From Kamptonema formosum PCC 10802 (lineage in GTDB: Bacteria; Cyanobacteriota; Cyanobacteriia; Cyanobacteriales; Oscillatoriaceae): a DNA stretch of 64,000 nucleotides. Below the pieces are notes generated by a model that was not told where the DNA came from, ran no database searches, and was given only the letters and a program-made list of their open reading frames with translations. The position numbers and the translations under genes are program-made. Positions 8,627 to 16,417 of this stretch are shown one piece after another. The DNA is taken from positions 1,943,528 through 2,007,527 of the forward strand of contig NZ_KB235948.1 of NCBI RefSeq assembly GCF_000332335.1, written 5' to 3'. The first letter of the stretch is position 1. Each line of letters starts with the position of its first letter.

Positions 8627-11005
8627 ATGAAAAATCAGAATATGAGCAACTACTCGATGATGGATTTATTCCGCACGGAGGTGGAAGCCCAAGCAGCCAT
8701 ATTGAATGAAGGTCTGCTGGCGCTGGAAACCAACCCGAATGACACTCGCTGCCTGGAATCGATGATGCGTGCCGCGCATTCAATCAAGGGGGCTGCCCGG
8801 ATTGTCCAAATTAATGCTGCAGTCAGAGTCGCCCACGCTATGGAGGACTGCTTTGTTGCCGCCCAGAGAGGAGCCATCACCCTAACAGCAAACCAGATCG
8901 ATGTCCTGCTGCAAGGGGCGGATTCGCTGCTGCGCATCGCCCGCGTCAGCGAAACCGAGTTAGTGAACTGGCAAGCGGAATATGAAGGGGAAATTGAGGC
9001 GTTGGTGACTGCAATTTCCGCCCTCCTGACACCGCTGCCGCCAGAGGGGAGCGCCGCACCGGCAGCCCGCCCGCCGCAGCAAAGTCCGCCGGCGCACAGC
9101 ACATATATATCTCACTCCTGTGAGGCGCAAGCGGGGCGGGAGACAGGGGGAGAGGTTCCGCCCTCCACCTCCCCTGCAGTTGAGCCGGTGGCGATTCCAG
9201 CAATTCCGGCGGTGCGCGCACCCGAGAGGGCACTCCAGACGCCGGCAGTGCCCAGTTCGCCACCGGCAGATCGAGTGGTGCGGATGAGCGCGGAGAATTT
9301 AAATCGCTTAATGGGTTTGGCCGGCGAGTCTCTGGTGGAGGCGAACTGGCTGCAGCCGTTTGCGCAAGAACTGATGAAACTGAGAAACCGCCAAGCGGAA
9401 CTGTCGAGCCACTTGGAAAAGCTACAGGAATCCCTTGAGGGCGAGCGTTTGAATGAGCGCAGCGAGGAGCATTTGAAAACAGCCCGCCAAAAAGCCAGTG
9501 AGTGCCGGCAGATGCTATCCGAGCGCCTTAACGAACTGGAGCTATTTGCCCGCCGGTCTGCAAATCTTTCCGACCGGCTCTACCAGGAAGTGATCGCCAG
9601 TCACATGCGCCCTTTTGGGGACAGAATGCAGGGTTTTCCGCGAATGGTGCGCGATTTAGCAAGACAGCTGGGCAAGCAAGTTAAATTGGAAATTGTCGGG
9701 CAATCGACTAAAGTTGACCGGGATATTTTAGAGAAGCTAGAGGCTCCCCTGACTCACATGCTGCGCAACGCTATCGATCACGGCATTGAGTCACCCGAGG
9801 AGCGTCTGGCGGCGGGGAAGCAGGCAGAAGGTAAGGTGCGCCTGGAAGCAGCGCACAGGGCCGGCATGCTCTCGATTGCCGTTTCTGACGATGGCAGGGG
9901 GGTTGATTTCCAGCTGTTGCGCCAAACAATCATTAGCAGAGGCATGGTAACAGCCGAAATGGCTGACCGGCTGACAGAAACCGAGCTGATGGACTTCCTA
10001 TTTTTGCCCGGATTTTCCACAGCAAAAGCGGTGACGGAGATTTCCGGTCGCGGCGTCGGGCTGGACGTGGTGCAGAGCGCGGTGCAGGAGGTGGGCGGCG
10101 TTTTGCGAGCTTCAGCACAGCCGGGAAAGGGGATGATCGTTCACTTGCAATTGCCGCTCACCCTGTCTGTTATTCGCACGCTGCTGGTGGAAATCTCGGG
10201 AGAGCCTTTTGCGTTTCCGCTGACGCGCATTGAGCGGCTGGTGCGGGTTCCCAGAGCGGAGATTAGAGTTGCGGAAAATCACGAATATTTTATTGCAGAC
10301 GAGCAAAATCTTGGTCTGGTGGCGGCGCATCAAGTGCTGGGGTTGAAGGAATCCCCCCCGCAGTCATCCGCGCTGCCGGTGGTTGTGATTAGCGACCGGT
10401 TCAGCCGCTACGGACTTGTGGTGAGCCGGTTTCTCGGCGAGCGCGATTTGGTGGTCAGACCTTTAGATCCGCGCCTGGGAAAAGTTAAGGATATTAGCGC
10501 CGCCGCTTTGCTGGAAGACGGCTCTCCGGTGCTGATTGTGGATGTGGAAGATATGGTGCGCTCCATTGACCACTTGCTCGCTACCGGGCCGTTGTGCCAG
10601 GTCGGTGGCGCTGAACACCCCACTGCGTCAAAGCCCCGCAAGCGCATCCTGGTAGTTGACGATTCGATTACTGTCCGCGAAATGGAGCGCCAGTTACTGC
10701 AAAATAACGGTTATGAGGTGGAAGTGGCTGTGAACGGGATGGATGGTTGGAATGCTATCCGCACCGGCCACTATGACTTGATTCTCACTGACGTTGACAT
10801 GCCTCGCCTGAACGGGATTGAGCTGGTGAGTTTGATTAAAAGCCATCCGAATTTGAAGTCGCTACCTGTGATTATTGTTTCTTACAAAGACCGTGAGGAA
10901 GACCGCATCCGGGGGCTGGAAGCTGGGGCGAATTATTATTTAACTAAGAGCAGTTTCCACGACGACTCGCTGTTGCAGGCTGCGATAGACCTGATTGGCA
11001 ATTAA
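8627..11005 (+). CDS. wspE: CheA histidine kinase with C-terminal receiver (WspE-type)
   Basis: A 792-residue hybrid CheA that phosphorylates CheB and response regulators in the cytoplasm under receptor control. The Hpt domain has AAHSIKGAAR (His51). An Ala/Pro-rich linker of about 120 residues follows, then a dimerisation region, an HATPase domain (LRNAIDHGIESPEERLAAGK as N box, SDDGRGVD, SGRGVGLDVV) and a CheW-like P5 domain. The receiver from about residue 670 has ILVVDDS and phospho-acceptor LTDVDMP. A receiver-fused CheA between wspD and a CheB gene is the WspE arrangement. No separate P2 CheY-docking domain is obvious. Confidence 0.95.
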   Translation: MKNQNMSNYSMMDLFRTEVEAQAAILNEGLLALETNPNDTRCLESMMRAAHSIKGAARIVQINAAVRVAHAMEDCFVAAQRGAITLTANQIDVLLQGADSLLRIARVSETELVNWQAEYEGEIEALVTAISALLTPLPPEGSAAPAARPPQQSPPAHSTYISHSCEAQAGRETGGEVPPSTSPAVEPVAIPAIPAVRAPERALQTPAVPSSPPADRVVRMSAENLNRLMGLAGESLVEANWLQPFAQELMKLRNRQAELSSHLEKLQESLEGERLNERSEEHLKTARQKASECRQMLSERLNELELFARRSANLSDRLYQEVIASHMRPFGDRMQGFPRMVRDLARQLGKQVKLEIVGQSTKVDRDILEKLEAPLTHMLRNAIDHGIESPEERLAAGKQAEGKVRLEAAHRAGMLSIAVSDDGRGVDFQLLRQTIISRGMVTAEMADRLTETELMDFLFLPGFSTAKAVTEISGRGVGLDVVQSAVQEVGGVLRASAQPGKGMIVHLQLPLTLSVIRTLLVEISGEPFAFPLTRIERLVRVPRAEIRVAENHEYFIADEQNLGLVAAHQVLGLKESPPQSSALPVVVISDRFSRYGLVVSRFLGERDLVVRPLDPRLGKVKDISAAALLEDGSPVLIVDVEDMVRSIDHLLATGPLCQVGGAEHPTASKPRKRILVVDDSITVREMERQLLQNNGYEVEVAVNGMDGWNAIRTGHYDLILTDVDMPRLNGIELVSLIKSHPNLKSLPVIIVSYKDREEDRIRGLEAGANYYLTKSSFHDDSLLQAAIDLIGN

Positions 11006-11045
11006 ATCTAGCACTTCTAAATGATTTGCGCAACCGCGCTGGGGG

Positions 11046-11080
11046 CTATAAACCCGGTTTCTAAAAGAAACCGGGTTTCT
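11046..11080. repeat. Partial palindromic MITE core
   Basis: CTATA followed by the AAACCCGGTTTCT/AGAAACCGGGTTT palindrome between wspE and wspF. The outer TATAGC arms are missing or degraded. Confidence 0.65.
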
Positions 11081-11138
11081 GGGTCCCTCACTCGGGGTGG
11101 GGTGCGCGGGCGCGTCACCCACCCTACTTCTCTAATTG

Positions 11139-11325
11139 CAATGCCATGCCCCACGCGATGATGCCCCACGCGATGATGCCCCACGCGATGATGCCCCCCA
11201 CCCCCATTTTGATCCTTGTTATTTGTCGCTGTCTGCTGTAAAGTGTCAAAAATCCCAACTCCAGCCCCCAATGCCCCATGCCCCATGCCCCATGCCTCAT
11301 GCCCCATGCCCCATGCCCCACGCCC
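11139..11325. repeat. Repeat cluster running into the wspF start
   Basis: Three tandem copies of a 16-mer (CGCGATGATGCCCCAC) at about 11150-11195, then about seven ATGCCCC heptamer units at 11270-11320. The second tract supplies the only in-frame ATG codons upstream of the CheB receiver domain, so repeat DNA forms the first codons of wspF. Confidence 0.75.
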
Positions 11326-12354
11326 AGTGACAGGCTTCGGATCGCGATCGTTAATGACACGCTGATCGCAGTGGAAGCGATATTGCAGGTCTTGGCTGCA
11401 GATCCGGACTGCAAAATTGTTTGGGTGGCTTGTAATGGTGCTGAAGCAGTCACTAAGTGCGCGATAGACCTTCCAGATTTGATTTTGATGGACTTGGGGA
11501 TGCCGGTGATGGATGGTGTTGAGGCAACCCGCCGGATTGTCAGCCGTTTTCCCTGCGCTATTGTTGTGGTCACCGCCAGCGTTAAAAACCGGCTGTCGAA
11601 GGTTTTTGAAGCGATGGGCTGTGGGGCGCTGGATGCGGTCAATACCCCGACTCTGGGCGGTTCCGCTGAGGACAGGAGCGGTGAGTTGCTGCTGGCCAAA
11701 ATCGCTACGGTGCGCAAATTGCTGGGCAAATCAACTCGCCGCAAATCTGAGCTAAGGTTGAATAAACAGGAACGGTGTTTTGCTCCCTCCCTGAGGCCGG
11801 TTGTGGCGATCGGGGCTTCCACCGGCGGTCCGCTGGCTCTGATGGCGGTCCTCTCCCGCTTGCCCAAAAATTTCTCAGCCGCAGTGGCGATTGTCCAGCA
11901 TATAGACGCTCAGTTTGCCCCCGGATTGGTGGAGTGGCTCAACCAGCAGTCGCCCCTCCCCGTTCGGCTGGCGGTGGGGGGCGGGCGTTTGGAACCGGGA
12001 AAAGTTTTGGTGGCTGGAACGAATGACCACCTGGTTTTGTCTCCAGATTTGACGCTCAGGCACACCCGGGAACCGCGCGACTGTTTCTACCGTCCGTCTG
12101 TGGATGCTTTTTTCCTGAGTGTGGCCAAATACTGGCCGGGAAAGGGGGTGGGGGTACTCCTGACCGGCATGGGAAGGGATGGAGCCGCCGGTCTGATGTC
12201 GCTGCGGCGTGCCGGCTGGCACACTATCGCCCAAAACCGAGCCACCTGCGCGGTTTATGGCATGCCCAAAGCGGCGGCGGAGTTGGGAGCGGCTGTGGAA
12301 ATTTTACCTATTGACGCAGTTGCGCCGGCCATTGTAAAGTTGTTTGGCTGCTAA
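11278..12354 (+). CDS. wspF: CheB-type receptor methylesterase (WspF-type)
   Basis: A 358-residue response-regulator methylesterase that removes methyl groups from receptors. The receiver has IAIVND and phospho-acceptor Asp72 in [13 protein letters not shown]. The esterase domain has the Ser-His-Asp triad in IGASTGGP (Ser181), IVQHID (His208) and [12 protein letters not shown]. The first 16 residues ([12 protein letters not shown]...) are encoded by heptamer repeats. ATG 11278 and 11299 are both inside the repeat, and no other in-frame start precedes RLRIAIVND. The true domain start is about codon 19. In Pseudomonas, wspF loss activates the pathway, so slippage here could matter. Confidence 0.92.
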   Translation: MPHAPCLMPHAPCPTPSDRLRIAIVNDTLIAVEAILQVLAADPDCKIVWVACNGAEAVTKCAIDLPDLILMDLGMPVMDGVEATRRIVSRFPCAIVVVTASVKNRLSKVFEAMGCGALDAVNTPTLGGSAEDRSGELLLAKIATVRKLLGKSTRRKSELRLNKQERCFAPSLRPVVAIGASTGGPLALMAVLSRLPKNFSAAVAIVQHIDAQFAPGLVEWLNQQSPLPVRLAVGGGRLEPGKVLVAGTNDHLVLSPDLTLRHTREPRDCFYRPSVDAFFLSVAKYWPGKGVGVLLTGMGRDGAAGLMSLRRAGWHTIAQNRATCAVYGMPKAAAELGAAVEILPIDAVAPAIVKLFGC

Positions 12355-12586
12355 GGTAACTGATTTCAACCGGCCAGTTTACCGCCCGATATCGGGGGAT
12401 TTGATTGAGAGCGCCCGCGAACTCCTTACCCGGTCAGCGCTTTCGGCTTTCCCTCAGGACAGAGTTCCCAAATTTATTCAGCAGAAATTTCAGTATTTTT
12501 ATCAGTCAGTCAAGCCCGTAAAATCCGTAGTTTCACTGTATCACCTGCGTGAGAAATATCTTAAAATTAAACTAAAGGTGCTTTGA
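12344..12586 (+). CDS. Possible small protein after wspF, unrecognised
   Basis: An 80-residue frame from a TTG that overlaps the end of wspF by 11 bases. The composition is protein-like (mixed charged and aromatic residues, ending in a Lys-rich [13 protein letters not shown]), but there is no recognisable domain and no clear ribosome binding site. It could be a translationally coupled small gene or a relic between wspF and the terminal regulator. Confidence 0.28.
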   Translation: MAAKVTDFNRPVYRPISGDLIESARELLTRSALSAFPQDRVPKFIQQKFQYFYQSVKPVKSVVSLYHLREKYLKIKLKVL

Positions 12587-12751
12587 AGAGGTTCGCCAGT
12601 TTTATAAAAATTTTATAATCAAACAACACTAAGCTAATCATCTTCTAGCTAGCCGGTCGAAAAATCTATTTTTTGGAAGATCCTGCCCAGAAGCCCCAGA
12701 AATTAAAAGTAGAGCAGCTTACCGCTAACCTCAGTAGAGGAGGAAACTAAG

Positions 12752-14119
12752 ATGAGTGTCCCGACAGCCAGCGCCACCAACTCCGCTTCACCTTTGACGG
12801 GATATCCGATTAAAGTTCTGCTCATCGACGATCAGGAGATGATCGCTGAGGCGGTACGCCGCATGCTAGCGACTGAAGAGGATATTATTTTTCACTACTG
12901 CAGCGACCCAGCCCTAGCCCTTCAAATGGCTGCAGAGATTGCCCCGACAGTTATCTTGCAAGATTTAGTCATGCCGGATATTGATGGGTTGCTGCTGTTG
13001 CGTTTTTTGAGAGCGAATCCAGCCACCCGCGACATTCCTACAATCGTGCTTTCAGTCAAGGAAGAGGCCAAACTGAAAGCAGATGCCTTTGCCAGCGGGG
13101 CTAATGACTACTTGGTCAAACTTCCGGATAAAATTGAGCTGATTGCCCGCATCCGCTACCACTCAAAGGCGTATATTAGCCTGCTGGAACGGAATGAAGC
13201 GTATCAAGCCATGCAGCGCACCCAAGCTCAGCTGGTGCAGGCAGAAAAAATGTCCAGCTTGGGGAATCTGGTGGCCGGTATTGCCCACGAAATCAACAAC
13301 CCCGTCAACTTCATCTACGGCAACCTCAGCCACGTCACTGAGTACATTGAGGGGCTGCTCAATCTGATCCACCTTTACCAGCAGCGCTGTCCCAACACTG
13401 ACCCAGAAATTCAAGAACTGGTTGAAGATATAGAGTTAGAATTTGTGCTTGAGGATCTGCCCAAAATGCTATCCTCAATGAAGATGGGCACTGAACGCAT
13501 CCGCCAGATTGTTATCACGTTGCGCAACTTCTCTAGGCTGGATGAAGCGGAGATGAAACCTGTTAACCTTCACGAAGGAATCGACAGTACGCTACTGATT
13601 TTGCAGCACCGGCTGAAGGCGAAGCAAAACCGCCCCGCTATTCAAGTCATCAAGGAATATGGCGATTTACCTCCCGTGGAATGCTATGCGGGATTGCTCA
13701 ATCAGGTGTTTATGAACATTCTCAGCAATGCCATTGACGCCCTGCACGAACGCGACCGGCAGAGACTTCCAGAAGACATTAAGCGCAACCCCAGCACTAT
13801 CACCATCCGCACTCTGGTTCAGGAGCGCAGCGGGGTGGCCATCTGCATTAAGGATAATGGCCCGGGAATTGCCGGCACTGTCAAAGCGCGGCTGTTTGAG
13901 CCTTTTTTCACGACCAAACCCGCCGGTGAGGGCACGGGGCTGGGACTTTCCATTAGCCACCAAATTGTCGTGGAAAAGCATGGGGGCGCGCTGCGGTGCG
14001 TCTCGGAACCGGGAGAAGGCGCTGAGTTTTGGATTGAAATTCCCTGCAGCGTGAAAGTTTCAAAAGACTTATCTAAAAGTAAGAAAAATCGGCAATTCCT
14101 GGAGCCCTATGTGGCCTAG
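12752..14119 (+). CDS. WspR-like receiver fused to a histidine kinase (operon output)
   Basis: A 455-residue protein. Residues 20-145 form a receiver with LLIDDQEMIAEAVRRML, phospho-acceptor Asp71 in VILQDLVMPDIDG, and SGANDYLVKLPDKIELIARI. From memory this is strikingly close to the receiver and linker of Pseudomonas WspR (DDQ-MI-EAVRR, LQDLVMP, GANDYLVKLPD-IEL-ARIRYHS). A coiled coil is followed by a HisKA domain (VAGIAHEINNPVNFI, His179) and an HATPase (NQVFMNILSNAIDAL, DNGPGI, GTGLGLSIS). WspR would have GGDEF here. It ends the chemosensory operon with an AGGAGGA ribosome site 8 bases before ATG 12752. WspE probably phosphorylates it. Confidence 0.93.
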   Translation: MSVPTASATNSASPLTGYPIKVLLIDDQEMIAEAVRRMLATEEDIIFHYCSDPALALQMAAEIAPTVILQDLVMPDIDGLLLLRFLRANPATRDIPTIVLSVKEEAKLKADAFASGANDYLVKLPDKIELIARIRYHSKAYISLLERNEAYQAMQRTQAQLVQAEKMSSLGNLVAGIAHEINNPVNFIYGNLSHVTEYIEGLLNLIHLYQQRCPNTDPEIQELVEDIELEFVLEDLPKMLSSMKMGTERIRQIVITLRNFSRLDEAEMKPVNLHEGIDSTLLILQHRLKAKQNRPAIQVIKEYGDLPPVECYAGLLNQVFMNILSNAIDALHERDRQRLPEDIKRNPSTITIRTLVQERSGVAICIKDNGPGIAGTVKARLFEPFFTTKPAGEGTGLGLSISHQIVVEKHGGALRCVSEPGEGAEFWIEIPCSVKVSKDLSKSKKNRQFLEPYVA

Positions 14120-14123
14120 CCCT

Positions 14124-14167
14124 TTTGGATTTTGGATTTTGGATTTTGGATTTTGGATTTTGGATTT
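14124..14167. repeat. TTTTGGA heptamer tract
   Basis: Six tandem copies of TTTTGGA directly after the stop of the receiver-kinase gene. The same unit recurs near 45870-45905 and 60850-60880. Confidence 0.8.
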
Positions 14168-14237
14168 GGCATTAAAAACCCGGGCATCAAGGGGTTTTCG
14201 TCGGGCGAAAAAAATACTATCTCCTTCAACTTTGTAT

Positions 14238-14397
14238 TATAGCAGTATGCACTTAGGTTAAAACATTAGACCTTCAGGGCAGCCAGACGCTGGCCTACGT
14301 CTATATCCCAGTAGTAATATGGGTTAGGACAATAGAAGCCGGAGTGCGGGGGTGCAAAAGAGGCCGAAATGTACGAACCTAAGTGGCTACTGCTATA
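14238..14397. repeat. Second MITE type, copy 1 (160 bp, TATAGCAGTA ends)
   Basis: Terminal inverted repeats of about 20 bp: TATAGCAGTATGCACTTAGG at the left, and the complement of TATAGCAGTAGCCACTTAGG at the right. The interior has CTACGTCTATATCCCAG, AATATGGGTTAG and GGAGTGCGGGGGTGCA, shared with the copy at 16025-16180. No coding capacity. It lies between convergent genes. Confidence 0.85.
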
Positions 14398-14449
14398 TAT
14401 CATATCCGGTTGAACGGCCTAGAAAAAACTGTTGGCCACGCCAGAGGCC

Positions 14450-14482
14450 AGAAAGCCGGTTTCTTTAAGAAACCGGGTTTCT
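14450..14482. repeat. Palindromic MITE core, partial
   Basis: The half-site AGAAAGCCGGTTTCTT is followed by its near-complement. The outer arms are not preserved. It lies 3' of the minus-strand receiver-kinase gene and could act as a terminator hairpin for it. Confidence 0.65.
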
Positions 14483-14539
14483 TAACCCTCGGGTTTATTA
14501 ACAAACAACAATTAACAAAAATTTAGTACAGGGTTTCAC

Positions 14540-15841
14540 TCACAAAATGGGCAGATCAATGGTAAATTCTGTCCCCTCTCCCGGCAGAGAATGACAGCTC
14601 AGCCGCCCGCCATGTTTTTCTTCTACAATCTGGCGAGAAATAGACAGTCCGAAGCCGGTGCCTTTACCCACCGGCTTGGTGGTGAACAAGTGGTCGAACA
14701 CCCGGGCGCGGACTGACTCGCTCATCCCCTGGCCATTGTCTTTAATAGAAATGACCAGCCGGTTTGAATCCACCAGGCCGGTGCGAATCTCAATCCGGTT
14801 GGGATTCGCCTCGATTTGCTCATAGGATCGCCCAGCGTTAGATTCGTCAAGGGCATCAATTGCATTGCTCAGCAGGTTCATAAATACCTGATTCAGCTGG
14901 CCCGGGTAACACTCAATCTCCGGCACCTCTCCATACTCGCGCACCACCCCGATTTCGGGGCGATCTTTGTTGGCTTTGATGCGGTGTTTCAAAATCGTTA
15001 TTGTGCTGTCAATCCCCTCATGGATATTGAACTCCACCGGCGCGTTAGAATCCGAGCGAGAGAAGGTTCTCAGAGAGATGCTGATATTGCGCAGGCGGTC
15101 CGTTCCTTCCCGCATTGATAAAAGCATTTTTGGGAGGTCTTTGCTCAAAAACTCTAAATCAATTTCCTCAATAAACTCCTCAATATGAGAGCCTGGCTCC
15201 GGATATTCTTCCTGATATAGCTTCAGTAAAGCTAGCAAATTATGCATGTATTCTACCGTATGTTTGATATTGCCATCAATGAAATTTATGGGATTGTTGA
15301 TTTCATGGGCCACCCCAGCCACGAGCTGGCCGAGTGTGGACATCTTTTCATTTTGCACCAGTTGCAGCTGAGATTGCTGCAAGTCGTGGAGCGCCTGACT
15401 CAGTTCGGCAGTCCGCTCCTCCACCCGTTTTTCCAGCTGTTCATTTTGCTCTAATAGCTTCTTCATCAGAGAGCGCAGTTTCAGGTGCACCCCGACGCGA
15501 GCTAAAACTTCTTCTTGCTGAAACGGCTTCGTAATATAGTCTACCGCTCCGATTTTTAACCCTTTTACCTTATCGACGGGATCGCTGAGAGCCGTCATAA
15601 AAATTACTGGAATGTCCTGGGTTTTGGGGTTGCTCTTTAGCCTGGTGCAGGTTTCAAACCCGTCAATCCCCGGCATCATTACATCCAGCAGGATCAGGTC
15701 AGGACTCGCGTACTCCGCCTGCTTGATCCCCCTTTCGCCATCCGTAGCCACCAAGATTGTCCACCCCGACTCAGCCATTGCTCCAGAAAGCACTCTCAAA
15801 TTTGTTGCGTTATCGTCAACCAACAAAATTTTCCCCGTCAT
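14540..15841 (-). CDS. Response regulator-histidine kinase
   Basis: A 433-residue cytoplasmic protein: receiver (ILLVDDNATNLRVL, Asp53 in LILLDVMMPGIDG), a coiled-coil linker ([20 protein letters not shown]), HisKA with VAGVAHEINNPINFI, and HATPase with NQVFMNLLSNAIDAL, DNGQGM and GTGFGLSIS. Its kinase half is a close paralogue of the WspR-like receiver-kinase on the opposite strand. Shared features include the DLPKML-SM segment, NIHEGIDST-ILKHR and the C-terminal GEGTEF-I-LP. The receivers differ, so the two likely answer different kinases. Start ATG 15841; it is convergent with the chemosensory operon. Confidence 0.92.
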   Translation of the reverse strand: MTGKILLVDDNATNLRVLSGAMAESGWTILVATDGERGIKQAEYASPDLILLDVMMPGIDGFETCTRLKSNPKTQDIPVIFMTALSDPVDKVKGLKIGAVDYITKPFQQEEVLARVGVHLKLRSLMKKLLEQNEQLEKRVEERTAELSQALHDLQQSQLQLVQNEKMSTLGQLVAGVAHEINNPINFIDGNIKHTVEYMHNLLALLKLYQEEYPEPGSHIEEFIEEIDLEFLSKDLPKMLLSMREGTDRLRNISISLRTFSRSDSNAPVEFNIHEGIDSTITILKHRIKANKDRPEIGVVREYGEVPEIECYPGQLNQVFMNLLSNAIDALDESNAGRSYEQIEANPNRIEIRTGLVDSNRLVISIKDNGQGMSESVRARVFDHLFTTKPVGKGTGFGLSISRQIVEEKHGGRLSCHSLPGEGTEFTIDLPIL

Positions 15842-16024
15842 GGCTCGCCTCTAAAAAGACTTATCCTTTACCCGTCAATCTTACCACACCCATCTGCGGC
15901 TCAAGTCAAGCTTGTTAAACTGGGCTATCTGTCAAGAGGTGCGATCGCAAACTTTACTGGGAGCTTGGCGGGGAGGCTCCCAACGTTATTTCCTGGCTGC
16001 TCTCATATCCGGTTGCGCCAATTT

Positions 16025-16180
16025 TATAGCAGTAGCCACTTAGATTAGGACATTCAACCTTCAGGCCCGGCGGACGCCGCACCTACGTCTATATCCCAGC
16101 ATTAATATGGGTTAGAACAATAGGATCCGGAGTGCGGGGGTGCAGGCCGAAATGTACGAACCTAAGTGCATACTGCTATA
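16025..16180. repeat. Second MITE type, copy 2 (156 bp)
   Basis: Same ends and interior as the copy at 14238-14397. The terminal variants are swapped: the AGCC variant is on the left here and on the right in copy 1. Sequence between the ends is about 85 percent alike by eye. Confidence 0.85.
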
Positions 16181-16269
16181 TATCGCTGCAGGGCGCGGTA
16201 TCCCCGGAGGTGTATCACCCGATACATTTGCTTGTTGGGGTTTGTGCGATGTGCCGGTGGCAAAGACTA

Positions 16270-16343
16270 TATAGCGTTTCTCATCCTTTGTGAGGTGCTG
16301 AGAAACCCGGTTTCTTAAAGAAACCGGGTTTCTGGGGGCTATA
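16270..16343. repeat. Palindromic MITE, short copy
   Basis: TATAGCGTTTCTCA left end, GAAACCCGGTTTCTT core and a shortened right side ending GGCTATA. A related hairpin follows to about 16395. It lies downstream of the CHASE2 kinase gene. Confidence 0.8.
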
Positions 16344-16417
16344 TATAGCGTTCTAGTTGTGAGAGCTGAGTTCCCCGGTTTCTTTAAGGAACGGGGGCTC
16401 TACAATCTCTCAAGTCT

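Larger units (their letters stand above)
15842..16417. other. Intergenic region filled by mobile repeats
   Basis: It contains a HIP1 octamer inside TGCGATCGCA near 15940, the second-type MITE at 16025-16180, a first-type MITE at 16270-16343, and a degraded palindrome (CCCCGGTTTCTTTAAGGAAC) to about 16395. No gene was seen. Confidence 0.75.
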
